Origin: MVRE01 sp015660965
GTDB taxonomy: Archaea > Halobacteriota > Methanomicrobia > Methanomicrobiales > Methanospirillaceae
Assembly: GCA_050015095.1 (NCBI GenBank)
Contig: JBEKCC010000004.1
Coordinates: forward strand, 132,204 to 196,203
DNA length: 64,000 nt
Direction: 5' to 3'
The translations under genes were made by a program, and so were the position numbers. The notes beneath the pieces are model-generated. The model was not told the DNA's origin and did not search any database. It saw nothing but the letters and a program-made list of their open reading frames with translations. This document shows positions 1 through 8,638 of the stretch, piece by piece. The first letter of the stretch is position 1, and each line of letters opens with the position of its first letter.

Positions 1-1104
1 AAGCTCAACTGAAAAATCTCCACTCATTGGATTAGCTGTATGGGCACCCACAACACTATTGATATAAATTACTCGTTCATCTGTAACATCAGTCCGAGGT
101 CCATCAACAATGAAATTATGGTGTCCAATCGCGGTTCCACCATTGGGTCCACTTCGTATCGCACTCGCGGTGCTCTCCATTCCATATCGATATGCAGTTC
201 GAAGGTCATAAGCAAATGATGAGAGGACCCCCTCTTTTACAAAATCAATCCTGCAAGTTGGCATACCTTCTGCATCCCAATGTGTGCTCCCCAGTCCTTT
301 TTCTTTGAATGGGTCGTCATACATCACAAGTTTTTTATCTACAATTAATTCTCCAAGATGATTTGCTAAATAAGATCGTCCTGCATGAACATTTCTACCA
401 TTAAGAGCTGGGATAAACGTGGCACCAAGTAACTCTGCGTAGGCAATTGGTGAGAGCAGAACATCGTATTCACCGGTTTCGATTTCCTTTCCATCCGCTG
501 AATGGAAAGCAAGAAAGGCAGCCCTTTCGCCAACAAAATATGGGTCGACATCAAAAAAGCACGATTGAGCGAACTCGGACCCGGTGGATTGTCCTTTTAT
601 CGCTTCAAGCGAGATAGAAACGCCAGTGTGTTGTTTTGTGCAACGCATATCATTACTATTGACAATCATTTCTGTTGCAGTTGAGAGTGTTGCTGTTCCA
701 GAAGTGATCTCAGCTGAATACTGAGAAGCGCCATCAAGCATCCCTCCAAGCAAATCCGATGCAGTCTGTGGATCAACAGTTAGATTAGAATCGTAACAGA
801 TTTTTTCGTGTTCGCGAGACAATTCTTTCGGGAGGCCATTCCATTCCTGCGGTGTAGCTAGTTTTCCGCTTGCGATCGCAGCATCGAGACATTCTCTCCA
901 CATCTTTGGATTATGAGTGCTTGACGATCCAATGCGTCCTTTATCGATTGTTCTGATTCCTAGACCACATTCATCGGATCGAGTTGCAATGTTCACGTTC
1001 GTTCGCTTAAGATCGGCTGAGACTTCAACACCATCAGCATAAAAGATCTCGACTTCATCAACTCTTCGTATACCTTCTTTGAGAACCTGATCAATCCACA
1101 CCAC
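1..1104 (-). CDS. pmbA: PmbA/TldE-like protein of the TldD/PmbA family (3' end cut by window edge)
   Basis: Non-catalytic partner of the TldD metalloprotease; TldD/TldE heterodimers degrade unfolded peptides and process modified peptides in the cytoplasm. An unbroken frame of at least 368 codons runs from a GTG at 1104 (alternative GTG at 1101) to base 1; it has no nearby ATG, so it is easily missed. The last visible residues include the family-typical stretch GAHTANPMSGDFSVEL. There is no HExxxH motif, as expected for TldE rather than TldD. The start lies inside the end of tldD (14-nt overlap), so translation is probably coupled. I checked the frame at both ends and found no shift. Third gene of the lonB-tldD-pmbA operon. 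Confidence 0.88.
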   Translation of the reverse strand, partial: MVWIDQVLKEGIRRVDEVEIFYADGVEVSADLKRTNVNIATRSDECGLGIRTIDKGRIGSSSTHNPKMWRECLDAAIASGKLATPQEWNGLPKELSREHEKICYDSNLTVDPQTASDLLGGMLDGASQYSAEITSGTATLSTATEMIVNSNDMRCTKQHTGVSISLEAIKGQSTGSEFAQSCFFDVDPYFVGERAAFLAFHSADGKEIETGEYDVLLSPIAYAELLGATFIPALNGRNVHAGRSYLANHLGELIVDKKLVMYDDPFKEKGLGSTHWDAEGMPTCRIDFVKEGVLSSFAYDLRTAYRYGMESTASAIRSGPNGGTAIGHHNFIVDGPRTDVTDERVIYINSVVGAHTANPMSGDFSVEL

Positions 1105-2431
1105 TACCACCCACCAATGCATTGTCGAGGAGTACGTGTGGTGCACCATCGCTCACTGGCACACTCTGCCCGCCTTTACCGCAATATCCTGGATGCATCT
1201 TACGGTCATTACCACAAAGAAGGATTCCATGAAGTGTCGACAGAATTTCTCCAGATAGGGAGACATCCCGAACCATCTTCGAACATTCACCATTTTCGAT
1301 TAAATAGCCATATTCAGCATTGAACTGAAAGATACCCCGCCCAGGATCAACCTGTCCACCGCGAGAACCTATGAGAAGGACCCCCTTATTACAAGTTCCC
1401 ATTATTTCCTCAAATGTTGCATCACCATTTTCGATGAAGGTGTTACTCATACGGACGAGCGGTGCTTCAGCATTCATGGCCCTTGCGTGTCCCGCAACCC
1501 CATTTCCTACGGCAGCAAGTGTTTCACGGCTATGCAAGAAGGCATTTACTACACCGTTTCTGATTATTTCTGTGCGCTGTACGGCAACACCTTCTGCGTC
1601 AAACGGTTCGAACCCGAACTCAGGGATCGATGGGTCATCTACGATTGTCAAGGTGTCATTACCTATTCTGATACCGATCTTTCCGGTCAATACAGAATTT
1701 CCTTCCTGAACAAGATCGCCCTCGCTGGCATGTCCCACTGCTTCATGAGCGAACACTCCTGCTAATTCTGGGTCTAGAACTACCCGCATCTTTCCACCCT
1801 TTGCGTGTCCCGCATCTAGTAACGCAACAGCAACCTTTGCTGCCTTCTCACCGCATTCCTGATGATGACGTAGGTCAAAACCCCGGATAGAATGCACCCT
1901 TTCGTATCCCATCTGAACAGTTCCATTACGCGAAGCAACTGCAAGTACATTGAATCCCGACCGGCAAATCTCATATGAGAACTCGTGTCCTTCGCTATCT
2001 GAGAATGTTATTTGTTCGAATTGTTCGATGTAGTTAGCTCGCCGGTTAACAACTTTAGGAAATTTAGCTGCTTTTTCTATGTCAGCAAGTAGCGAGGTTT
2101 TCTCTTCAATACTCACGTCTCTGGGGTTTTCCTTCATTGGTGGAACATCGAGTGTTCGCGAAGGGGCTTCTGAAAGATTAACATCTTGCTGTGTGATTGC
2201 AGCTAAACGGTATGCGGACGCAAGTAAGGAATGAAAATTCTTTGTTGAACGAGGGGTATAGTTGTCAATCTGAAGGATCCCCCACCCTCGAGGACCAAGG
2301 ACTCTTAGAATTGCTCTATTGAAAAAAGAGGTCCCCGCGGATTCAACCACTCCATTATCAATATCGATTAGAGTTGCTTGACCTGTTACATGACGCAGGT
2401 CGTGATACCTTATTCCCGATGGTTCGGTCAT
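1091..2431 (-). CDS. tldD: TldD family zinc metalloprotease
   Basis: Catalytic subunit of the TldD/TldE protease, 446 residues, close to the usual family length. The zinc site is visible as AHEAVGHASEGD (HExxxH), roughly at residue 230-240. The C-terminus ends in GGSGVD. The ATG overlaps the lonB stop in an ATGA junction (4 nt), and its own stop overlaps the start of pmbA, so the three genes form one tightly coupled transcription unit. Family knowledge: the enclosed protease chamber admits only unfolded or small peptides, which would complement LonB encoded just upstream. The natural substrate here cannot be told from sequence. Confidence 0.93.
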   Translation of the reverse strand: MTEPSGIRYHDLRHVTGQATLIDIDNGVVESAGTSFFNRAILRVLGPRGWGILQIDNYTPRSTKNFHSLLASAYRLAAITQQDVNLSEAPSRTLDVPPMKENPRDVSIEEKTSLLADIEKAAKFPKVVNRRANYIEQFEQITFSDSEGHEFSYEICRSGFNVLAVASRNGTVQMGYERVHSIRGFDLRHHQECGEKAAKVAVALLDAGHAKGGKMRVVLDPELAGVFAHEAVGHASEGDLVQEGNSVLTGKIGIRIGNDTLTIVDDPSIPEFGFEPFDAEGVAVQRTEIIRNGVVNAFLHSRETLAAVGNGVAGHARAMNAEAPLVRMSNTFIENGDATFEEIMGTCNKGVLLIGSRGGQVDPGRGIFQFNAEYGYLIENGECSKMVRDVSLSGEILSTLHGILLCGNDRKMHPGYCGKGGQSVPVSDGAPHVLLDNALVGGSGVD

Positions 2432-4350
2432 GCAACAGTCTGATTAATAGAAGGAACATCGACAAGAGATTCTGTTGACCGCATCGCCATTTTCTTTAAT
2501 TTTGAGAGAAATCCTTCTGTATTCTGCGGAACGAGTGCGTATTTCAAGACATCATTAATGGTATCTACAGGAATCACAGTAACAAGTGGACGGTAGCGTT
2601 CCTCAATCAACACATCGTCAATATTTGTACGTGGAATGAGCACTGTTTTGATTCCCGCCTTTGCTGCAGCTTCAATCTTATAAGTAACCCCACCAACGGG
2701 TAATACATCGCCACGTACCGATAGAGAACCCGTCATTGCAACATCTTGTCTTACTGGAATGCCTTCAATAGCACTAATAACTGCTGTTGCCACACTGATA
2801 GATGCCGAATCCCCCTCAACGCCCAAGTACGTTCCAATGAATTGAATGTGAATGTCAATATTTTTCACATCTTTACCTGTGAATTTTTTTAGAATCGCAC
2901 TCACGTTCTTGATAGATTCTTGTGCAATCTCTTTTAACATACCGGTGGCAATCACTGTTCCACTTGCCCCTTGTGCTGGTGTGACTTCAGCCATAATAGG
3001 AAGAACTGAACCAGCATCGCTTCCTGTTACCGCAAGACCATTCACCCTACCAACACGAGTTCCTTCTACAACTGTCATTTCATATTCTCTCAGATGTCGA
3101 GTGATTTCATCTGAAACTTGATCCTCTATTGAACGAGCTGTTTTCTTGGCTGCAATAACATGTGCAGCGGTAGCAAGTGGCGCTCCCTCATGTCGCGCGA
3201 TATCTCCAGCAACACGTATTAGACCCCCAATATCACGAAGCTTTAATGTAAGGTGACCTTTGCGGTTTGAGCGCCGACGTGCTTCGCGAATAATTTCATC
3301 AATCGCACTCTGATCCAAGTGGGGGATTTTGCCGTCATTTTTCACCTCTTGAGCTATAAATCTGACATATTTCTGGCGGTTTTCAGTGGTATCTTCCATG
3401 CTCTCGGCCATGTATAACTCGTAACCGTAGCCCCGTATCCGTGATCTTAAAGCAGGATGCATTCCCTGAATCGCGTCAAGATTTCCAGCTGAAATCATGA
3501 TAAATTTACAGGGGACCGGTTCGGTGCGAACCATAGCACCACTTGACCGCTCACTTTGTCCAGTAATCGGAAACTCTCCTTCCTGGAGAGCAGAGAGCAG
3601 GTTTTGTTGGGAATGGGGTGTCAATGTATTAATCTCATCGATGAAGAGTACGCCACCATGTGCACGGTGGATTGCACCGGCTTCAACACGGTCATGGGCC
3701 GGCGTTTCGAGACCACCACTCTGGAATGGATCATGACGAACATCACCAAGGAGTGCACCAGCATGGGAACCCGTGGCATCAATAAATGGTGCAGTGCTTG
3801 TATTGTCGTTGAACACCAATAGTTTTGGTACCATCGCTTCTTCACGTGGCGTTGTATATCGTAATGCTATGAAAACGAACGCAGCAGCAAGTATTCCCAT
3901 CAACCACTGATAGGTGATGAAAGCGTATCCAACTATTCCGATAATTAAGAGCATAAGCAACGTATTACGGAATTGAATTCTGCGTTTCGCTTCAATTTTG
4001 TGGGCAGCAACGATTTGCTTGCCTCGTCCAACTGCAACAGTCCTTATCACTGGATTATTGGGGTCATCTGAATTGGGATATACAAGAATGTCTTGCAACT
4101 CTTCTTTAGGTAAAAGTTCAGCCATAGCCTTAGCAAGCATAGACTTTCCAGTACCTGGACTGCCAATCATCATTACATGCCGGCGCTGGATTGCAGCTTT
4201 TCTAATCACATCGACCGCATGTTCCTGCCCAATTACTTGGTCTATAAGCTTGGGGGGCACCTCAATCTGAGACGAGGATCCAATTGGAACCTCCGGTGTT
4301 TCTGATGGTGTTTGAATCTCTGAAATCATTGAATTTTCGGGTGATTCCAT
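2428..4350 (-). CDS. lonB: Archaeal membrane-anchored Lon protease LonB
   Basis: ATP-dependent membrane protease for protein quality control. Walker A is GSPGTGKS near the N-terminus, followed by two adjacent hydrophobic segments (about residues 120-160) inserted in the AAA+ domain, the hallmark of archaeal LonB. The Walker B region reads GGVLFIDEINTL. The protease domain has the catalytic serine in EGDSASIS (about residue 515) and the lysine in GGVTYKIEAAAKAGI. The frame extends upstream to 4404, but I prefer the ATG at 4350, preceded by GAGAGGGAG; the extra 18 residues lack family character. Length from 4350 is 640 residues. First gene of the operon with tldD and pmbA. Confidence 0.95.
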   Translation of the reverse strand: MESPENSMISEIQTPSETPEVPIGSSSQIEVPPKLIDQVIGQEHAVDVIRKAAIQRRHVMMIGSPGTGKSMLAKAMAELLPKEELQDILVYPNSDDPNNPVIRTVAVGRGKQIVAAHKIEAKRRIQFRNTLLMLLIIGIVGYAFITYQWLMGILAAAFVFIALRYTTPREEAMVPKLLVFNDNTSTAPFIDATGSHAGALLGDVRHDPFQSGGLETPAHDRVEAGAIHRAHGGVLFIDEINTLTPHSQQNLLSALQEGEFPITGQSERSSGAMVRTEPVPCKFIMISAGNLDAIQGMHPALRSRIRGYGYELYMAESMEDTTENRQKYVRFIAQEVKNDGKIPHLDQSAIDEIIREARRRSNRKGHLTLKLRDIGGLIRVAGDIARHEGAPLATAAHVIAAKKTARSIEDQVSDEITRHLREYEMTVVEGTRVGRVNGLAVTGSDAGSVLPIMAEVTPAQGASGTVIATGMLKEIAQESIKNVSAILKKFTGKDVKNIDIHIQFIGTYLGVEGDSASISVATAVISAIEGIPVRQDVAMTGSLSVRGDVLPVGGVTYKIEAAAKAGIKTVLIPRTNIDDVLIEERYRPLVTVIPVDTINDVLKYALVPQNTEGFLSKLKKMAMRSTESLVDVPSINQTVA

Positions 4351-4530
4351 GGCGAGATAGCTCCCTCTCTGCCGTAGGTATTCATATAATGTATAACAGA
4401 TCATTTAAGTAGTTTCAGCTAATGCCAGAACACAACATTTAGTTGAGAATGAGATAAATCGTCTATATTATTCGAATTGCTCTGGAACACTATAATCGTT
4501 GATTTGAAATATTCAAACACGAGGGGTAAA

Positions 4531-5376
4531 ATGAAAGTTATTGGTACTGAGACGTCCCAGATCCTTGCGAGCAGGATCTCGGATGCACTAAAGATCAACT
4601 TTGTTGAAGTAAAATTCTCGCGGTTTCCCGATGGCGAACTCTATTTGTGTGCAAATGATCTTGATCAGGAGATGATTATCGTCGGAAGCATCGTTAATAG
4701 TGATTCCCTTATTCAATTATTACTGCTAATCGATGCTTGCGGCGGATCATGCAACCATCTTGTGGTCCCATATATGGGCTATGCTCGACAGGACAAACGC
4801 TTCAAACCTGGTGAGCCAATTAGTGCCCGGGCAATTGCACGTGCAATTAGTCGAGGAATTGATTCCTGTATTACAGTTAATATACATGATAAAAACGTCC
4901 TGTCCTATTTTGATATCCCTGCAAATGACGTTTCACTCGCAACTGATATCGGTAACCATATAGTTACAATGGGACTGAAAAAACCCCTGATCCTTGCTCC
5001 AGATGACGGTGCCACAACCTTTGCTTTGCAAGTAGCAACTGTTGGAAAATGGGACTGCGATCACCTCAGCAAGACACGTATTTCTGGTGACAAAGTTAAG
5101 ATAGCGCCAAAATCACTCTCAGCTAAAAATCGGTCTATTGTTATCGTTGATGATATAATTTCAACAGGTGGTACAATTGCAACTGCTTCTGCTATGTTAA
5201 AAAAACAAGGTGCACGTGATGTATATGCCATCTGTATTCATGGTGTTTTTACAAATGGTGCCTATGGACTTTTGAAAGCTGCCGGGATTAAAGAAATTAT
5301 ATGTAGCGATACAATCGAACGAGGTTGTAGTTTGTATAGTGCTGCAAGTAGGATTGCTGATACTCTAACCCAATAA
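4531..5376 (+). CDS. prs: Ribose-phosphate pyrophosphokinase (PRPP synthetase)
   Basis: Makes PRPP from ribose 5-phosphate and ATP for purine, pyrimidine, histidine, tryptophan and tetrahydromethanopterin synthesis. The 281-residue product is the short archaeal form. Visible motifs are YARQDKRFKPGEPISA (flexible loop) and the PRPP-binding IVIVDDIISTGGTIATA near residue 205-220. The start at 4531 is supported by GAGGGG six bases upstream; an upstream in-frame extension to 4477 has no ribosome site. It is divergent from lonB and followed after 26 nt by nob1. The downstream phosphoribosyltransferase-like regulator (5878-6489) would also bind PRPP. Confidence 0.95.
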   Translation: MKVIGTETSQILASRISDALKINFVEVKFSRFPDGELYLCANDLDQEMIIVGSIVNSDSLIQLLLLIDACGGSCNHLVVPYMGYARQDKRFKPGEPISARAIARAISRGIDSCITVNIHDKNVLSYFDIPANDVSLATDIGNHIVTMGLKKPLILAPDDGATTFALQVATVGKWDCDHLSKTRISGDKVKIAPKSLSAKNRSIVIVDDIISTGGTIATASAMLKKQGARDVYAICIHGVFTNGAYGLLKAAGIKEIICSDTIERGCSLYSAASRIADTLTQ

Positions 5377-5402
5377 ACAATTGCAATTAATTGAAAACCT
5401 GT

Positions 5403-5867
5403 ATGAAATCAGTACTTGATGCATCTCTATTTTTCATAGAATACCCGATTTTTGATGAATTATTTACAACCCCATCTGTTGTTGAGGAGCTTGTTGATCT
5501 ACGTTCAAAAGGCCGGTACGAATCTCTCCTTGTGCAAGGTTTAAGGGTAACAACCCCCACTCCAGAAAGCACTAAAAAAGTGTTTTCAGCGTCACAACGG
5601 ACTGGTGATGTAGATAAAATCTCTGAAACGGATATAGATGTCCTCGCATTAGCCCTCGATCTTGGAGCAACTATCTACACCGATGATTTCGCTGTTCAGA
5701 ACGTTGCTCATGAGCTTGGGATTATGATTCATACAATTCAGTTAAAGCAAGCTAAAAAGCGAGTTTGGAAATACCGGTGCTGTGGATGCGGAAAGTATTA
5801 TCGAACCTCTGGAGAATGCCCTATTTGTGGGTCACAGATCAAAAGAGCCATTAAGGATCCCCATTAA
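5403..5867 (+). CDS. nob1: Nob1 rRNA-maturation endonuclease (PIN domain plus zinc ribbon)
   Basis: Cleaves the 3' end of pre-16S rRNA during small-subunit maturation. The N-terminal PIN domain starts VLDASLFFIE, with acidic residues at DIDVLALALD and YTDDFAVQN forming the usual metal site. The C-terminal zinc ribbon has CCGCGKYY followed by CPICGSQIK. Length is 154 residues from the ATG at 5403; a TTG at 5391 would add four residues. It sits between prs and the gfcR-like gene with short gaps (26 and 10 nt), suggesting cotranscription of the three genes. Confidence 0.93.
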   Translation: MKSVLDASLFFIEYPIFDELFTTPSVVEELVDLRSKGRYESLLVQGLRVTTPTPESTKKVFSASQRTGDVDKISETDIDVLALALDLGATIYTDDFAVQNVAHELGIMIHTIQLKQAKKRVWKYRCCGCGKYYRTSGECPICGSQIKRAIKDPH

Positions 5868-5877
5868 AATTCTTTTC

Positions 5878-6489
5878 ATGTCTTCCCTTGATGATCTGAT
5901 CGGCAAAGCGAAGTACTTGCTCTCTGAAGGTCATAGCCCCGGTCAGATAGCTGATGAGCTCTCACTCTCAATGGAGACCGTCACCTGGCTACTCACACAA
6001 TCAAAAGGCGCTGTTGTACCTAAAGATGTGCACATTGATTGGACAGCAGTAAGCAGCTCTGCCCCACTTCTACAAGAAACCGCACTCATGCTACACAAAA
6101 ATTATTATCTAGGTCAGAAGAAAACCGATGATACACCTTCACGCGATGTGGATGTAATTGTGGGAATCGCCCTCTCTGGAATTCCACTTGCTACAATGAT
6201 TGCAGTGAGGGGGGATGCAAAACTCGCTATTTACCACCCAGCAAAACATAATACAAGCAATCGTCCGGTGGGTTCGATTAGTGGAAATTTCGCTTCAATT
6301 TCTGGTGAACGTTGTATTATTGTTGATGATGTAATCACTTCTGGAACTACTATGAAGGAAGTTGTGAAGTACCTCAAAAAGCATAATGCTACCCCAGTTG
6401 CTATTTGGGTACTTTTTGATAAGCGCGGCTTAAAGGATGTTGACGGAGTACCAATTTATTCGCTCTTCAAAATATCTCGAATTGACTAA
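5878..6489 (+). CDS. GfcR-like transcriptional regulator with orotate phosphoribosyltransferase-like domain
   Basis: The 203-residue product has an N-terminal helix-turn-helix (about residues 17-40, IADELSLSMETVTWLL) followed by a phosphoribosyltransferase fold with the PRPP loop CIIVDDVITSGTTMKE. Such HTH-PRT proteins are often annotated as orotate phosphoribosyltransferase-like; the haloarchaeal member GfcR activates glycolytic genes. I infer a DNA-binding regulator sensing PRPP or a sugar phosphate rather than the PyrE enzyme. The ATG at 5878 is chosen because upstream sequence overlaps nob1 coding in another frame. It lies 10 nt after nob1 and 3 genes from prs. Confidence 0.85.
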   Translation: MSSLDDLIGKAKYLLSEGHSPGQIADELSLSMETVTWLLTQSKGAVVPKDVHIDWTAVSSSAPLLQETALMLHKNYYLGQKKTDDTPSRDVDVIVGIALSGIPLATMIAVRGDAKLAIYHPAKHNTSNRPVGSISGNFASISGERCIIVDDVITSGTTMKEVVKYLKKHNATPVAIWVLFDKRGLKDVDGVPIYSLFKISRID

Positions 6490-6518
6490 CAATTTGTTTT
6501 TGATTTTCCCTATACCAT

Positions 6519-6530
6519 ATAATATATATA
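6519..6530 (+). promoter_or_regulatory. Archaeal TATA box of the thermosome gene
   Basis: A run of alternating A/T (ATAATATATATA) lies about 40-50 bases before the thermosome ATG at 6571. A transcript starting about 25 bases downstream would have a short leader containing the ribosome site AGAGGAT at about 6559-6565. Confidence 0.65.
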
Positions 6531-6570
6531 GAAGTTCAATTCCATCTTTTACAGCATCAGAGGATCTACT

Positions 6571-8175
6571 ATGTTAGCTGGACAACCGATTATTATTTTA
6601 AAAGAAAATGTAGAGCGTAATTATGGGAAAGAAGCCCAACGCTCGAATATTGCCGCCGCAAAGGCTATTGCTGGCGCGGTAAGAACCACTCTCGGTCCTC
6701 GTGGAATGGACAAGATGCTTGTTGGATCCACTGGTGATATCGTTATTACAAACGATGGCGCCACGATCTTGCAAGAAATTGCCGTTCAACACCCGGGCGC
6801 AAAGATGGTTATCGAGGTCGCAAAAACTCAGGATAACGAAGTTGGTGATGGTACTACTACTGCTGTTGTGCTTGTCGGCGAACTTATGGGGAGAGCAGAA
6901 AACCTTCTTGAGCAGGGTATTCACCCAACAGTTATTTCCCAAGGGTACCGGCTCGGCATGGAAAAGGCAATCGAAATTGTTGATAGCCTCGCACTTAAGG
7001 TTGAACCTACCGATAAGAAGATATTGACAAAGATCTGCGATACTGCGATTACCGGAAAATCAATCGATGCAATAAAGTCTAAACTCGATGGTATCATCGT
7101 TGAGGCTGTCGCAGCTGTCGCAGAAAAGATAAATGGAAAGATTACCATCGATGAAGACGATGTAATGGTGAAAAAGCAGCGCGGTCAGTCGATGGATGAT
7201 GCTGAGTTAATTCATGGCGTTGTAATTGATAAGACTCGCGTTCACGAAGGGATGCCGAAAAAGATCACTGGAGCAAAAATCGCGCTTATCGCAACCCCGC
7301 TCGAGATTACTAAAACCCAAGTTAAAGCAAAAATTAAGATATCGACTGCAGAACAAGTCTCAGCGTTCACTGAGCAAGAGGCTGGGGCATTAAAGAAACT
7401 TGCCGACTATGTAATTGATAGCGGTGCAAATGTTCTGTTTTGCCAGAAGGGTATTGCAGATCCAGTCCAATTCCATCTTGCAAAAGCCGGTGTGTTTGCT
7501 ATCGAAGATGTTCCCGAAAAGGACTTACAGTACGTAGCAAAGGCTGTGTCGGCAAACATTATCCAGAAAGCAGAAAACTTATCAGTGAAGGACTTAGGAA
7601 CAGCCAATATTGTCGAAGAGGATAAAGATATCGATATTACCAGGATCAATGGATGTAAAAATCCAAAGGCGATAACTATCCTACTACGAGGTTCTACGGA
7701 TTATCTACTTGATGAACTCGAGCGTGCAGTTAATGATGGAAAACGAGTTGTTATGGATGCAATGGAAGACGGTACGTATGTCGTGGGTGGCGGTGCTGTC
7801 GAAACTGAACTTGTCTTGAAGATAAAGGATTATGCGGCAAGTGTTGGTGGGCGTGTCCAGCTTGCACTCGAAGCTTATGCTGGAGCTTTTGAGTCAATTC
7901 CCCGCACCCTCGCAGAAAACTCTGGCTTTAACCAAATCGACAAGCTTGTCGATCTGAAGACCGCTCATTCAAAGGGCAAGAAAAATGCCGGATTGAACGT
8001 ATATACTGGAGATATTGTTGATATGCTCACTGAGGGTGTCTTCGAGCCATTAAGATCTAAGCGTCAGTCAATTCAGAGCGCTTCAGAGACTGCTGCTATG
8101 CTAGTTCGAGTTGATGATATGATGATCACCCAGCAGAAGAAACCTGCTGGGGGACCGACACCTCCATTCGCTTAA
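6571..8175 (+). CDS. thsA: Thermosome (group II chaperonin) subunit
   Basis: ATP-driven cytosolic folding chamber subunit, 534 residues, full length. Diagnostic motifs are TLGPRGMDKM, GDIVITNDGATIL and GDGTTTAVVL (nucleotide site, residues 35-100), plus GGGAVETEL near residue 405. The C-terminus ends in a proline-rich tail (KKPAGGPTPPFA) rather than the Gly/Met repeat of many thermosomes. It has its own TATA box and ribosome site. A T-run at 8218-8223 likely ends transcription. Confidence 0.97.
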   Translation: MLAGQPIIILKENVERNYGKEAQRSNIAAAKAIAGAVRTTLGPRGMDKMLVGSTGDIVITNDGATILQEIAVQHPGAKMVIEVAKTQDNEVGDGTTTAVVLVGELMGRAENLLEQGIHPTVISQGYRLGMEKAIEIVDSLALKVEPTDKKILTKICDTAITGKSIDAIKSKLDGIIVEAVAAVAEKINGKITIDEDDVMVKKQRGQSMDDAELIHGVVIDKTRVHEGMPKKITGAKIALIATPLEITKTQVKAKIKISTAEQVSAFTEQEAGALKKLADYVIDSGANVLFCQKGIADPVQFHLAKAGVFAIEDVPEKDLQYVAKAVSANIIQKAENLSVKDLGTANIVEEDKDIDITRINGCKNPKAITILLRGSTDYLLDELERAVNDGKRVVMDAMEDGTYVVGGGAVETELVLKIKDYAASVGGRVQLALEAYAGAFESIPRTLAENSGFNQIDKLVDLKTAHSKGKKNAGLNVYTGDIVDMLTEGVFEPLRSKRQSIQSASETAAMLVRVDDMMITQQKKPAGGPTPPFA

Positions 8176-8217
8176 CCCTGTCAATCACATCTTAAAGAAA
8201 GAATAATATATTAACAC

Positions 8218-8223
8218 TTTTTT
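8218..8223 (+). terminator. T-run terminator after the thermosome gene
   Basis: Six consecutive T about 43 bases after the stop codon; oligo-T is sufficient for archaeal RNA polymerase termination. No strong hairpin precedes it. Confidence 0.5.
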
Positions 8224-8279
8224 CCAAACTCAAAGAATATACGGAAACATGCAACTGAGTTATTGAGAGAGAGAATGGA

Positions 8280-8297
8280 TTTGGGATTAATCCCAAA
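8280..8297. promoter_or_regulatory. Perfect 18-bp palindrome, possible operator
   Basis: TTTGGGATTAATCCCAAA reads identically on both strands. It lies in the 263-base gap between the thermosome gene and tRNA-Ser, about 142 bases before the tRNA. There is no T-run directly after it, so a dimeric regulator site or a small RNA hairpin are both possible. The rest of the 8176-8438 gap holds no gene I can support. Confidence 0.45.
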
Positions 8298-8438
8298 ACA
8301 TATTTACGCATTATCTAAGTGCTGCTCTTGAGTCTATCTTGACTTAATACTTCTCCAACAGATTAGATTAGAAAATTGTATTGAAAACACACACGAATAA
8401 CTATTATAGGATTTGATGTAAAAATGATCAGAATCAAT

Positions 8439-8523
8439 GCCGAGGTAGTCTAGCCCGGTAAGGCGATGGTCTCGAAAACCATTGGTGCCTCGCACCTCGG
8501 GAGTTCAACTCTCCCCCTCGGCG
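8439..8523 (+). tRNA. tRNA-Ser (CGA)
   Basis: Acceptor stem GCCGAGG pairs with CCTCGGC at 8516-8522, discriminator G at 8523. The anticodon loop CTCGAAA gives anticodon CGA (codon UCG). A long variable arm (around GGTGCCTCGCACC) is typical of serine tRNA, and the T-loop reads GTTCAACTC. The 3' CCA is not encoded. No intron is seen. A TATA-like ACTATTATAGG lies upstream at about 8400-8410. Confidence 0.96.
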
Positions 8524-8638
8524 TTAAATGATACCGAAAGTGTTTTTACATTGGTTGGTTGTGAAAAGCGAATTATCTATCTCAATCGTGTCAGAATACT
8601 TTCAAGATGCTAATTACTAAAGTATGGTGAGAAACATT

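Noticed and set aside
5782..5877. Earlier start for the GfcR-like gene
   Set aside because: The extra 32 residues overlap nob1 in another frame and have no family similarity; the ATG at 5878 follows the nob1 stop.
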